NCBI GenBank assembly: GCA_902760315.1
Contig: CACWFV010000005.1
Span: 1-64,000 of the forward strand
Reading direction: 5' to 3'
Source of the DNA: an uncultured Bacteroidales bacterium
GTDB taxonomy: Bacteria; Bacteroidota; Bacteroidia; Bacteroidales; Bacteroidaceae
DNA length: 64,000 nt
Under the pieces are notes generated by a model. That model ran no database searches. It saw nothing but the letters and a program-made list of their open reading frames with translations, and was not told the origin of the DNA. How positions within the stretch are numbered: position 1 is the stretch's first letter; every line of letters begins with the position of its first letter. Positions 15,253 to 23,184 of the stretch are shown piece by piece. Position numbers and translations under genes: made by a program.

Positions 15253-16082
15253 TTGAGTCTGAAAGTAATAGGAATCATGTATTTGGTTCTGACTGACTCT
15301 CCATTCAGCTTGCCTGGGATCCATTTAGGCATACCGTTTACAACCCGTAGGGCTTCCTCATCGAGAGACGGATAGACACTCTTCACCACCTTCGCCTCCG
15401 TGATGCCTCCATCCCTTTCCACCACGAAGGAAACTACTACCCGACCTTGAACACAGGTTTCCTCACAATCATCTGGATACCGCACATTCGCTGTCAGATA
15501 TTCGAACAGTGCTTTCTGTCCGCCAGGGAATGAAGGCATCTGCTCTACAACATCGCCAAAGATTTTTTCTGGTAATTGTCCTTCAACAGGAGGCGCTGGA
15601 ATGGTATCTATCGCACCTTTTAGTATTTCGCTATAAGCAGTATCTGTCTGTTCTTTCTTAGAAGAAGTCTTGAACTTAGCCGTCCTTGTCTTTGCTGTTG
15701 GTTGACGCTCCTCAACAATCACACAGTCTTCAGGTGAGCGATAATCTATATCACCAGTAAGATGAGTAGCAGGAGCGACCATCACCTTACCTACTGTCAA
15801 AGAGTCCTCTTCCACCTCCTCCACTTTCTGCGCATTGTCACTACATGCTGACAAAGCAGACAGACCTGCCGAGATACCTACAATTGTGACCGCCTTACCC
15901 AACTGCTTGCGAATATCGAGCTGTCGTTCGATGTACCTGACCTCTGCCTCGCAAGCAGGACACGTACCTCGACACTCTCCTTGATGATGGCACTCGCGTG
16001 GTTCATACTTAATCTCGTTTGCCTCAGCTACCTGCTTACGAATAGTCTTCAGCACGTTACAAATTGATTTACCTCTTGTCAT
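15249..16082 (-). CDS. TonB C-terminal domain protein with Cys-rich N-terminus
   Basis: A 277-aa protein. The last 90 residues are a TonB C-terminal domain (MPSFPGGQKALFEYL, GRVVVSFVVERDGGITEAKVVKS, MPKWIPGKLNGE), which normally contacts TonB-dependent receptors. A hydrophobic helix lies at about 62-80. The N-terminal 55 residues hold a cysteine/histidine cluster, ECHHQGECRGTCPACEAEV, on the cytoplasmic side; it could bind metal or Fe-S. This N-terminal cluster recurs in Bacteroidota proteins without a firm function that I know of. Its stop codon overlaps the start of the radical SAM gene. Confidence 0.8.
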   Translation of the reverse strand: MTRGKSICNVLKTIRKQVAEANEIKYEPRECHHQGECRGTCPACEAEVRYIERQLDIRKQLGKAVTIVGISAGLSALSACSDNAQKVEEVEEDSLTVGKVMVAPATHLTGDIDYRSPEDCVIVEERQPTAKTRTAKFKTSSKKEQTDTAYSEILKGAIDTIPAPPVEGQLPEKIFGDVVEQMPSFPGGQKALFEYLTANVRYPDDCEETCVQGRVVVSFVVERDGGITEAKVVKSVYPSLDEEALRVVNGMPKWIPGKLNGESVRTKYMIPITFRLK

Positions 16083-16113
16083 AGTTTACAACATTTTTAT
16101 GGTTTTGATGTTG

Positions 16114-16121
16114 CAAAGATA
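16114..16121 (-). promoter_or_regulatory. -7 element (TATCTTTG) for the TonB/radical SAM pair
   Basis: TAnnTTTG match on the minus strand, 31 bp upstream of the ATG at 16082. The remaining DNA up to 16258 holds no gene I can support. Confidence 0.55.
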
Positions 16122-16258
16122 CAGCAAGAAAATAACGATGTCAAGAGGTATCAGGCAATTGACACAAAAAGGAAGTTTATTCAATTGACTATCAAATACT
16201 TGAATTCTTAAAAAACCAAGTATTGACACAAGAAAGCATTCCTCCTATACCAAGGAAT

Positions 16259-16411
16259 CTATCTCCTGAAGGCTGTTGACCACGCATATGTAGTCGCGCC
16301 AAAGACCAGCACATGCCCCTGCTGGGCCATCCATCGTCCCAATTCTTCCGTCAACCGGAAGTAGGCACTGTCTATCCGGCTGTTAGCCGAGCAAAACACA
16401 CATATCTTCAT
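16259..16411 (-). pseudogene. 5' fragment of a second LOG-family gene
   Basis: The first 39 residues from the ATG at 16411 (MKICVFCSANSRIDSAYFRL...) closely match the start of the intact LOG protein at 8680-9225. Similarity stops at HVLVFGA, and the frame ends 11 residues later. The Rossmann fold and PGGxGT active site are missing, so this is a truncated duplicate. It keeps its own promoter-like TATCTTTG at 16419-16426 on the minus strand. Confidence 0.8.
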
Positions 16412-16470
16412 TGTGCTGCAAAGATACAACAAATTATTCGTTTTTTTTGTTCTTTTTCTCATTTATTTCG

Positions 16471-16478
16471 TATCTTTG
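16471..16478 (+). promoter_or_regulatory. -7 element (TATCTTTG) for the hemolysin III gene
   Basis: TAnnTTTG match 43 bp upstream of the ATG at 16522. It is divergent from the promoter of the LOG fragment. Confidence 0.6.
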
Positions 16479-16521
16479 CAGCCGGTTCTCTGACCTAAAG
16501 GGCAGAGTGTGGCGTCGCAAT

Positions 16522-17208
16522 ATGGCTATCAGATACACTCATAAGGAAGAACTCTGGAACTCGTGGTCGCATGCGGGAGGCATCGCTATGGGTGTCGTTG
16601 TCGGTGTGATATTCCTTTGGATATCGTTCCGGGGCGACAACCCGTGGGCACGACTGGGAGTCAGCCTCTATCTCTTTGGCATGCTCGCTTCCTATGTTGC
16701 CTCCACCGTCTATCATGCACTACCACTCTACAAGCACTATCGCGGACAAGGACTCGTTGGTCACCGCTCCGCATGGAAAGAGCGGTTGCGCCGGTGGGAC
16801 CATGCCGCCATCTATTGGCATATCGCGGGCTCCTACTCGCCACTCACCCTCATCGCCCTGCGCACACAGGGCTACTGGGGATGGGGACTGTTCATCTTCG
16901 TGTGGGCTTGCGCCATTGCAGGCACTCTCGTCAGCTTCCTCCGACTGAAGGAGCACTCCAACGTGGAGACCTTCTGTTTCGTCGGCATGGGACTCTCCAT
17001 ACTCGTTGCCTTCAAGCCCCTCCTTGACACGGTGTCTACAGCAGCCATCATCTGGATTATCGCCGAGGGCGTATGCTATATTACGGGAGCCGTATTCTAT
17101 TCGTTCAACCGTCAGCGCTACATGCATTCCGTGTTCCACTTCTTTGTCCTCGCCGGCAGCATCTGTCACATCATTGCCGTCTGGGACGTTCTCTTGACGT
17201 ATCTCTGA
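16522..17208 (+). CDS. hemolysin III family (YqfA/PAQR-like) membrane protein
   Basis: A 228-aa polytopic membrane protein with about seven hydrophobic helices. Conserved family residues are visible: the N-terminal HKEELWNSWSHAGG, STVYHAL with its Ser and His, WDHAAIYWHIAGSYSP, and the C-terminal HSVFHFFVLAGSICH. The histidines and acidic residues match the metal-site pattern of PAQR/hemolysin III proteins. The physiological function in bacteria is unclear despite the name. The start is at 16522, since the longer frame to 16411 runs through the promoter. Confidence 0.9.
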   Translation: MAIRYTHKEELWNSWSHAGGIAMGVVVGVIFLWISFRGDNPWARLGVSLYLFGMLASYVASTVYHALPLYKHYRGQGLVGHRSAWKERLRRWDHAAIYWHIAGSYSPLTLIALRTQGYWGWGLFIFVWACAIAGTLVSFLRLKEHSNVETFCFVGMGLSILVAFKPLLDTVSTAAIIWIIAEGVCYITGAVFYSFNRQRYMHSVFHFFVLAGSICHIIAVWDVLLTYL

Positions 17209-17223
17209 GCCAGGCCACACGCC

Positions 17224-17261
17224 GGCATGGGCGGCGGGCATGCCAGTCCTCCTGATATTTT
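17224..17261 (+). terminator. possible terminator after the hemolysin III gene
   Basis: GGCATG...CATGCC stem (17224-17229/17239-17244) with a GC-rich loop, followed about 10 bp later by a T7 run. The stem is short. Confidence 0.4.
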
Positions 17262-17295
17262 TTTCGACTGCAAAGGTACAAAGAAAATTGGTACT

Positions 17296-17330
17296 TTTGG
17301 AAATAATATCAGAAATAATTAGTATCTTTG
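17296..17330 (+). promoter_or_regulatory. promoter TTTG-N23-TATCTTTG for the CoA-transferase gene
   Basis: -33 TTTG at 17296-17299 and -7 TATCTTTG at 17323-17330. The ATG follows 36 bp later. Confidence 0.6.
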
Positions 17331-17366
17331 CAGCCAAATTTGCAAATTTACACATAATAGACTGTT

Positions 17367-18872
17367 ATGGCTTATACACGTATCACCGCTGCCGAGGCTG
17401 CAGCACTGATCAAGAATGGCGACCACATCGCCATGAGTGGTTTCACACCCGCTGGTGTGGCCAAGGCAACAACAAAGGAGTTAGCAAAACTGGCCGTCGC
17501 CGAGCACGAGGCAGGCCGCGAGTTCAAGGTGGCCATCTTCACCGGTGCCTCTACCGGCCAGTCTACCGACGGCGACATGGCCAATGCGCAGGCCATTCTC
17601 TACCGTGCGCCCTACACCACCAACCCCGACTTCCGCAAGCACGTCAACCAGGGCGAGATACCCTACAACGACCTGCACCTGAGCCACATGGCACAGGAGT
17701 TGCGCTATGGCTTCTACGGTCCGCTGGACTGGGCCATCCTGGAGGTGTGCGACATCGAGGAGGTGGGCACCGACTACCATGTCTACCTGACGGCAGCCGG
17801 CGGCATCTCGCCCACGGCAGCGCGCCTGGCCAAGCATGTCATCCTGGAACTCAACGCCTTCCATAACCCCAATGCCAAGTTCATCCACGACGTCTATGAA
17901 CCCCTGGATCCGCCCTACCGCAAGGCCATACCCATTGAGCACGTCGGCGACCGCATCGGCACGCCCTACGTCGCTATTCCCAAAGAGAAGGTGGTGGGTG
18001 TCGTGGAGTGCAACATCCCCGATGAGGCCCGTGCCTTCAAGGACTCTGACCCCGTCACCGAGAAGATTGGTTTCCTGACGGCCGAGTTCCTGGTCGACGA
18101 GATGAAGAAGGGCCGCATACCCCGCGAGTTTCTGCCCCTGCAGAGCGGTGTAGGCTCTACGGCCAACGCCATTCTCGGCGCCCTGGGCGAGGATAAGCAC
18201 GTGCCCGACTTCAACATTTATACCGAGGTTATCCAGAACAGTGTCATCGAGATGATGCTCAACGGCCGCGTGAAGGATGCCTCAGCCTGCTCGCTGACCG
18301 TGTCTAACGACTGCCTGATGCAGGTCTACGACAACATGGACTATATGAAGCAGCACCTGACGCTGCGCCAGAGCGAGATTTCCAACTCACCGGAGATTAT
18401 CCGCCGACTGGGTGTCATCGCCATCAACACCGCTATCGAGGCCGACCTCTATGGCAACGTCAACTCCACGCACATCAGTGGCACCAAGATGATGAACGGC
18501 ATCGGCGGCTCAGGCGACTTCATCCGCAACGCCTACCTCTCCATCTTCACCTGCCCCAGCGTAGCCAAGGGTGGTGTCATCAGCAGCATCGTGCCCTTCG
18601 TGAGCCATCAGGACAGCAGCGAGCACGACGTCAACATCATCGTCACCGAACAGGGCATTGCCGACCTGCGCGGCAAGTCGCCTGCCCAGCGTGCCGAACT
18701 CATCATCGAGAACTGTGCGCACCCCGACTACAAGCAGCTGTTGTGGGACTACCTGAAGATAGCCAAGATGGGACAGACGCGCCACAACCTCACCGCCGCC
18801 TTCGCCATGCACGACACGCTGGCACGCAAGGGCGACATGAAGTTGACCGACTTTGCCGAGTACATTAAATAA
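17367..18872 (+). CDS. acetyl-CoA hydrolase/transferase family, succinate CoA-transferase-like
   Basis: A 501-aa cytosolic enzyme of the class I CoA-transferase family, closest in layout to succinyl-CoA:acetate or propionyl-CoA:succinate CoA-transferases. Recognisable segments are MSGFTPAGVAKA at the N-terminus, GVGSTANAILGAL, the IYTEVIQ segment likely holding the catalytic glutamate, and VTEQGIADLRGKSPAQRA. In a succinate/propionate-producing anaerobe it would move CoA between succinate, acetate and propionate. Codon use is GC-rich and housekeeping-like. Two membrane sensor genes follow at 22 bp and may share its transcript. Confidence 0.9.
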   Translation: MAYTRITAAEAAALIKNGDHIAMSGFTPAGVAKATTKELAKLAVAEHEAGREFKVAIFTGASTGQSTDGDMANAQAILYRAPYTTNPDFRKHVNQGEIPYNDLHLSHMAQELRYGFYGPLDWAILEVCDIEEVGTDYHVYLTAAGGISPTAARLAKHVILELNAFHNPNAKFIHDVYEPLDPPYRKAIPIEHVGDRIGTPYVAIPKEKVVGVVECNIPDEARAFKDSDPVTEKIGFLTAEFLVDEMKKGRIPREFLPLQSGVGSTANAILGALGEDKHVPDFNIYTEVIQNSVIEMMLNGRVKDASACSLTVSNDCLMQVYDNMDYMKQHLTLRQSEISNSPEIIRRLGVIAINTAIEADLYGNVNSTHISGTKMMNGIGGSGDFIRNAYLSIFTCPSVAKGGVISSIVPFVSHQDSSEHDVNIIVTEQGIADLRGKSPAQRAELIIENCAHPDYKQLLWDYLKIAKMGQTRHNLTAAFAMHDTLARKGDMKLTDFAEYIK

Positions 18873-18894
18873 ACCCAGTTAACGACGCCACCGT

Positions 18895-19920
18895 ATGAGG
18901 CCTGCAGAGAGAGTACACACCTCGTACAGCACCCAACTATGGTTGGGTGTGTCGGGTTTTGTGCTGTTCGTAGCCTTCGTCGTCATCTTCCTGCTGGCAC
19001 GCTTCTCGCAGGACGTCATCCGCAATGAGAGCATCGACACCATGATGCAGACGCTGGAGAATACGGCACTGGGCATCGACAACACGCTCCGAAAGATGGA
19101 AATGTCGGCACGCCTGGAGCACCAGCCGCTGCTCATCGACGAGGCGCGCATCAGGCGCGTCCTGGACCGTACGGCTTCGGAGACAGAGTTCCGGCAGTTG
19201 CTGCCCCACGTGGAGCTCGCCGTCGAGCACCGCAGCAGTCTGCCGGCCGACAGTCTGTCGGGCGCTGACAATGGTGGATACCGCCAACAGGTCATCGATG
19301 GTCAGAAACACTATGTCTTCCAGCAGCCCATCGGCAAGCATCCCTATACCCTCACGGCCACCTTCCCCGCCGAAGACATCTACGCCAAATACGAGCGCAT
19401 GCAGTGGGTGCTGCTCTCGTGGGGCATTGCCGCCATCCTGACGCTGTTGGGGTTACTCTATTGGGCCATTGTGCGCCACCTGGCTCCACTGCACCGGCTG
19501 GCCGACTCGGCACAGGCCATTGCGGAGGGCCGGCTCGACACGCCCATCGCCGACACCCGTCGCCAGGACGAGACGGGACGCCTGCAGAACAGTCTGGCCA
19601 CCATGCAGCAGAGCCTGGCCGGTTACATCAGTGAACTGCGCCAGAAGCAGGACACGCTGAACCGGCAGCATGCGGCGCTGCAGGCTGCCTATGCCGAGGC
19701 CTCTGCCTATGAAGAGAAAAAGTCGCGCTTCCTGCACGACATGACCGAGCGCATGGCCGCTCCCGTGGCACGGATATGCCGCGACACAGACACCATCTGC
19801 CGCGACTTCGACCGACTCTCTGACGACGACATGGCCACCCTGCAGACCGGCATCACGCGCAGCAGCGAGGACATCATCACCCTGTTGGACCAACTCATCA
19901 AAGACCCTGCCGGCACATGA
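18895..19920 (+). CDS. HAMP membrane protein with degenerate kinase H-box
   Basis: A 341-aa protein: transmembrane helix about 15-37, periplasmic sensor about 38-165, second helix about 168-190, HAMP about 190-245 (HLAPLHRLADSAQAIAEGRLDTPI), a coiled coil, then a region aligning with a HisKA dimerisation helix. Where a kinase reads HEIRTPL this protein reads ERMAAPV, so the phosphoacceptor histidine is lost. No ATP-binding domain follows. The stop overlaps the next start as ATGA. It might act as a non-catalytic partner of the following protein. Confidence 0.8.
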   Translation: MRPAERVHTSYSTQLWLGVSGFVLFVAFVVIFLLARFSQDVIRNESIDTMMQTLENTALGIDNTLRKMEMSARLEHQPLLIDEARIRRVLDRTASETEFRQLLPHVELAVEHRSSLPADSLSGADNGGYRQQVIDGQKHYVFQQPIGKHPYTLTATFPAEDIYAKYERMQWVLLSWGIAAILTLLGLLYWAIVRHLAPLHRLADSAQAIAEGRLDTPIADTRRQDETGRLQNSLATMQQSLAGYISELRQKQDTLNRQHAALQAAYAEASAYEEKKSRFLHDMTERMAAPVARICRDTDTICRDFDRLSDDDMATLQTGITRSSEDIITLLDQLIKDPAGT

Positions 19921-21362
19921 AGCAACTCACGCAATACATCCTGTGCCACCTGTCCGTCAGGCTCGGCCTGCTCATCGTGGCCGTCACCACCGCGGTCTTC
20001 GCCCTGCTCTTCAACTTCGTGCTGCCACGCTGCAAGAACTACATACAGCGCGCTGCCATAGAGCGTGCCACCCGTCTGCTGGACAACACCGCCTTGCGCA
20101 TCGACGGCATCATGGAGGAGACAGAACTGGTCACCAACTTCATGGCCACCACCACACCGCGCCACCTGCACCCCGACTCGCTGCTGGCCTACACCCACCG
20201 GACGGTCAGGGAGAACAGTTTCCTGACGGGTTTCGGCATCTCCATGGAGCCTTACTACTTCCCCGACAAGGGGCGCTACTACTCAGCCTACTCGCTGCGC
20301 GACCGGTCGTCGGCCACGGACAGCATCACCACCGTGCGCGAGGGACCTTTCGAGTATTTCGACGCCGTCTGGTACAAGACGCCGCGCACCCTCGGCACCG
20401 CCTGCTGGGTCGACGCCTACGACGACTATAACGAGGGCACGCTGTCCTCGCCCGACGTCGTCTGTTCCTACTGCTGTCCCATGCGCGACGCCGAAGGGCG
20501 CTTCATTGGCAGCATCACGGCCAGCCTGACGCTGAAGTGGCTCTCAGAGGCTGTCACCCGCCTCAAGCCCTATCCCAACTCGGCAGCCATCATGGTCGAC
20601 CGACAAGGCGCCTACCTGGTGCACCCCGACACGGCGAAACTCTTCCGCGAGACCATCTTCAGCGACCCCGACCCCCAGGCCATCTCACAGATCAGAGCCA
20701 TGGGGCGCTCCATGCTGTCGGGGCACAGCGGCATGACGGAGACCATCGTCGACGGCCGACCGGCCTTCATCTTCTACCGTCCCGTGCAGCGCACCGGCTG
20801 GAGCATCGCCATTGTCTGCCCGGCCAGCGACATCTTCGTGCGCTACAACCAGCTGCTGACCATCGTGTGGATAGTCATCGGCGTCAGCCTGCTGGCACTC
20901 ATGGCCTTCTGCCTCGTCGCCGTGCGCCATGCCATGCTACCCTTGCGCCAGCTCGACCAGCAGGCCCGCCGTATTGCCGAGGGCCACTTCGACGAACCGC
21001 TGCCCCAGAGCCGGCGCCGCGACAGCATCGGACGGCTCACCAACAGCTTCATCCTGATGCAGCAGTCACTGGCCACCATGGTCACCGACCTGCGGCAAGT
21101 CAACGAACAACTGGAACAGCACAACGACGAACTCTCCCAGGCCTACCGCATACAGCTGGACACCAACCGCCGCCGGGAGCAGTTCATCCACGACATGTAC
21201 CACGAGATACGCACCCCGCTCAACATCATCAGCGGCTTTGCCCAAGTGCTCTCGGCCAGCCAGCATGCGCTGCAGCCCGACGAGGTGGCCGACATCACCT
21301 CGCGCATGCAGCAGAGCGCCGGCGACATCAGCCGTCTGGCGCGCCAGCTGCAGCAGGCCTGA
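19917..21362 (+). CDS. Cache-HAMP-HisKA sensor lacking an ATPase domain
   Basis: A 481-aa protein with an N-terminal helix, a large extracytoplasmic double-Cache-type domain (about 40-320; SFLTGFGISMEPYYFPDKGRY, ...IMVDRQGAYLVHPD), a second helix (about 320-345), HAMP (about 345-400), coiled coil and a HisKA helix with an intact H-box (HDMYHEIRTPLNII). The gene stops about 45 residues after the H-box, where a HATPase_c domain would begin. The frame ends cleanly and no ATPase-like sequence follows on this strand, so it cannot autophosphorylate in the usual way. It is translationally coupled to 18895-19920. Confidence 0.85.
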   Translation: MKQLTQYILCHLSVRLGLLIVAVTTAVFALLFNFVLPRCKNYIQRAAIERATRLLDNTALRIDGIMEETELVTNFMATTTPRHLHPDSLLAYTHRTVRENSFLTGFGISMEPYYFPDKGRYYSAYSLRDRSSATDSITTVREGPFEYFDAVWYKTPRTLGTACWVDAYDDYNEGTLSSPDVVCSYCCPMRDAEGRFIGSITASLTLKWLSEAVTRLKPYPNSAAIMVDRQGAYLVHPDTAKLFRETIFSDPDPQAISQIRAMGRSMLSGHSGMTETIVDGRPAFIFYRPVQRTGWSIAIVCPASDIFVRYNQLLTIVWIVIGVSLLALMAFCLVAVRHAMLPLRQLDQQARRIAEGHFDEPLPQSRRRDSIGRLTNSFILMQQSLATMVTDLRQVNEQLEQHNDELSQAYRIQLDTNRRREQFIHDMYHEIRTPLNIISGFAQVLSASQHALQPDEVADITSRMQQSAGDISRLARQLQQA

Positions 21363-21375
21363 CGGGGGCACCTAC

Positions 21376-22995
21376 CTATGCGTGCAGCTCCCGATAGGCA
21401 GTGGGCGTGACGCCATAGTATTTCTTGAAGTTGCGGCGGAACGTGCCGTCTTCGTAGAAACCGGAACGCATGCCCACCTCCTTGGCCGACAGCTGTGGCT
21501 CGGCCAGCAGCAATTGGGCAGCATACTCCACGCGCTTCTGGTTCAGATAGTCCAGACGCTTGTTGGTGCTGGCATATTGCTGGATGAGTCGGGTGGAGGT
21601 GCGTCGCTCGTTGATGACGCGCTCCATGGCCAGAAATTCCTGCGGGTCGGCGTCTTCCTGCTTTTGCGGGTGCACGGCAGCGCCTGGCTGGATGGCTTCC
21701 ACAATCTTCTGTTTCTGCTCCAGCGAACTGATAACGTTCCTCAGGTCGCGGTTTTTGCCGTGGATGCGACGGATAAAGTAGATCTGTATGGCCAAGACGA
21801 TGAGCGTGAACACCACGATGACGCACAAGATGGCGACGCGGCGCTGCTGCTGGGCTATCTGGTGGTCTTTTTCCTGCGACTCAAAGCGCTCGGCATATTC
21901 CATGGCTTTCTGCCGCATGTCGCGGGCATGCAGCGAGTCGGTGACGATGGCTGCCCTGTGGCTTAGGCGGTAGGCCTGCTCGTAGTGGTCCAAGGCCGCG
22001 TTGTAGTCCTCCGCCTCATGCAACAGACCGACATACTGGCTGTTGATGGTGTCGGCCTGCTGGCGGCAGCGGGCCAGAAAGTCTTCCGTCACCCGCAGTC
22101 CCTCGGCATAGCGTCCGCTGAACTTGAAGTAGGTCTTCAGCCGCTGTCCCTTGTTGTGCTGTCCGTGGGGCGTCAGCCAGTAAAGCCGTGCATAGTGGTC
22201 GGCGCTGTCTCTTGCCGGGCGCCCCTCGGCCGTTAGTTTGGCAAAGGCGCCAGCCATCATAGCGCATGTCTGGCTGCGCAGCATGTCGGCATTGCCCGTG
22301 TGCAGCGTGTCGAGTACCGCCAACGTAGTGCGGCACGACGAGATGGCCTCGTCCATCTGCTGGTCGTTCATGTGGGCCGTCGCCACGGTCAGCGCCATTG
22401 CCGCCAGTTTGGTGCGGTCGCCGTCGCTCCATCTTTTGCCTCCTCCAAATGACTTGACGTGCTCCATGGCCTCGCTCATCTTCTGCCAGGCTTGCGGCTT
22501 GTCGCCCATGTCGTAATAGCTCATGCCGATGAGCATCAGGAAGTCGGCCTCCATGACGGGGTTGTCCAGCTTCCGTGCCAGTTGAATGCCCTCGATAGCC
22601 TGACTGATGCACGCCTCATGGTTGCCTACGGGCAGCATGAGTCTGGTCATCCACTGCAGCACCTGGGCGCGGACGCTGTCGTGCTGCTGCACGTAGGGTG
22701 TCTCGTAGGCGCGGCGCACATGGTCAATGGCCAGCAGGCGGTCTACCGTTCCCTGATACACGCGTGCACGGGTATAATGATAGGTATGGGCAGCCAGCTT
22801 GCCCTCGTCGTACAGCGAGTCCAGCATGCGGAAAGCCTGCGCCGTGTCGGTTTTGGCTATTTTCTCTATCCTGAGCGTCGTGCTGTCGCTCAGCGCACCG
22901 TCGGTTTTCTGCGCTCCTTTCGGCGCTCTGTGGCAGGCTGCCGTCAGCACAACAATGATTGCGGTAACAATAGTCAGTTGAAGGTTTGGTTTCAT
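21376..22995 (-). CDS. TPR lipoprotein/AraC-type membrane regulator
   Basis: A 539-aa protein with a lipobox-like VLTAAC at about residue 21, helical TPR-like repeats (about 45-370), a transmembrane helix (about 388-410; VAILCVIVVFTLIVLAIQIYF), and an AraC-type HTH at the C-terminus (AAQLLLAEPQLSAKEVGMRSGFYEDGTFRRNFKKYYGVTPTAYR, residues about 490-536). It resembles Bacteroidota membrane-bound TPR/AraC regulators whose targets are usually nearby. It is convergent with the Cache-HAMP gene (13-bp gap) and divergent from gltS, so either could be its target. Confidence 0.82.
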   Translation of the reverse strand: MKPNLQLTIVTAIIVVLTAACHRAPKGAQKTDGALSDSTTLRIEKIAKTDTAQAFRMLDSLYDEGKLAAHTYHYTRARVYQGTVDRLLAIDHVRRAYETPYVQQHDSVRAQVLQWMTRLMLPVGNHEACISQAIEGIQLARKLDNPVMEADFLMLIGMSYYDMGDKPQAWQKMSEAMEHVKSFGGGKRWSDGDRTKLAAMALTVATAHMNDQQMDEAISSCRTTLAVLDTLHTGNADMLRSQTCAMMAGAFAKLTAEGRPARDSADHYARLYWLTPHGQHNKGQRLKTYFKFSGRYAEGLRVTEDFLARCRQQADTINSQYVGLLHEAEDYNAALDHYEQAYRLSHRAAIVTDSLHARDMRQKAMEYAERFESQEKDHQIAQQQRRVAILCVIVVFTLIVLAIQIYFIRRIHGKNRDLRNVISSLEQKQKIVEAIQPGAAVHPQKQEDADPQEFLAMERVINERRTSTRLIQQYASTNKRLDYLNQKRVEYAAQLLLAEPQLSAKEVGMRSGFYEDGTFRRNFKKYYGVTPTAYRELHA

Positions 22996-23014
22996 CTCTT
23001 GCGGTATTTGTGCG

Positions 23015-23022
23015 CAAAGATA
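23015..23022 (-). promoter_or_regulatory. -7 element (TATCTTTG) for the TPR/AraC regulator
   Basis: TAnnTTTG match 19 bp upstream of the ATG at 22995. Just beyond it, the sequence CAAAAATGCCTG occurs twice (about 23056 and 23081), a possible operator between this promoter and that of gltS. Confidence 0.5.
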
Positions 23023-23119
23023 CGAAAAAAAAGCGAGAAGTAAGCAATTTTGTACAAAAATGCCTGCTCTGCGTGCAAAAATGCCTGTTTGCTAATTTGC
23101 ATTTTTTAGCATTTGTTCG

Positions 23120-23127
23120 TAATTTTG
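23120..23127 (+). promoter_or_regulatory. -7 element (TAATTTTG) for gltS
   Basis: TAnnTTTG match 57 bp upstream of the gltS ATG. Confidence 0.5.
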
Positions 23128-23184
23128 CAACATTCTACAGCCTACGCTGAACACCTAACCTAAGCATCATTCATTAACAACCCG

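Noticed and set aside
17481..18200. 239-codon minus-strand frame inside the CoA-transferase gene
   Set aside because: Antisense shadow with no family signal.
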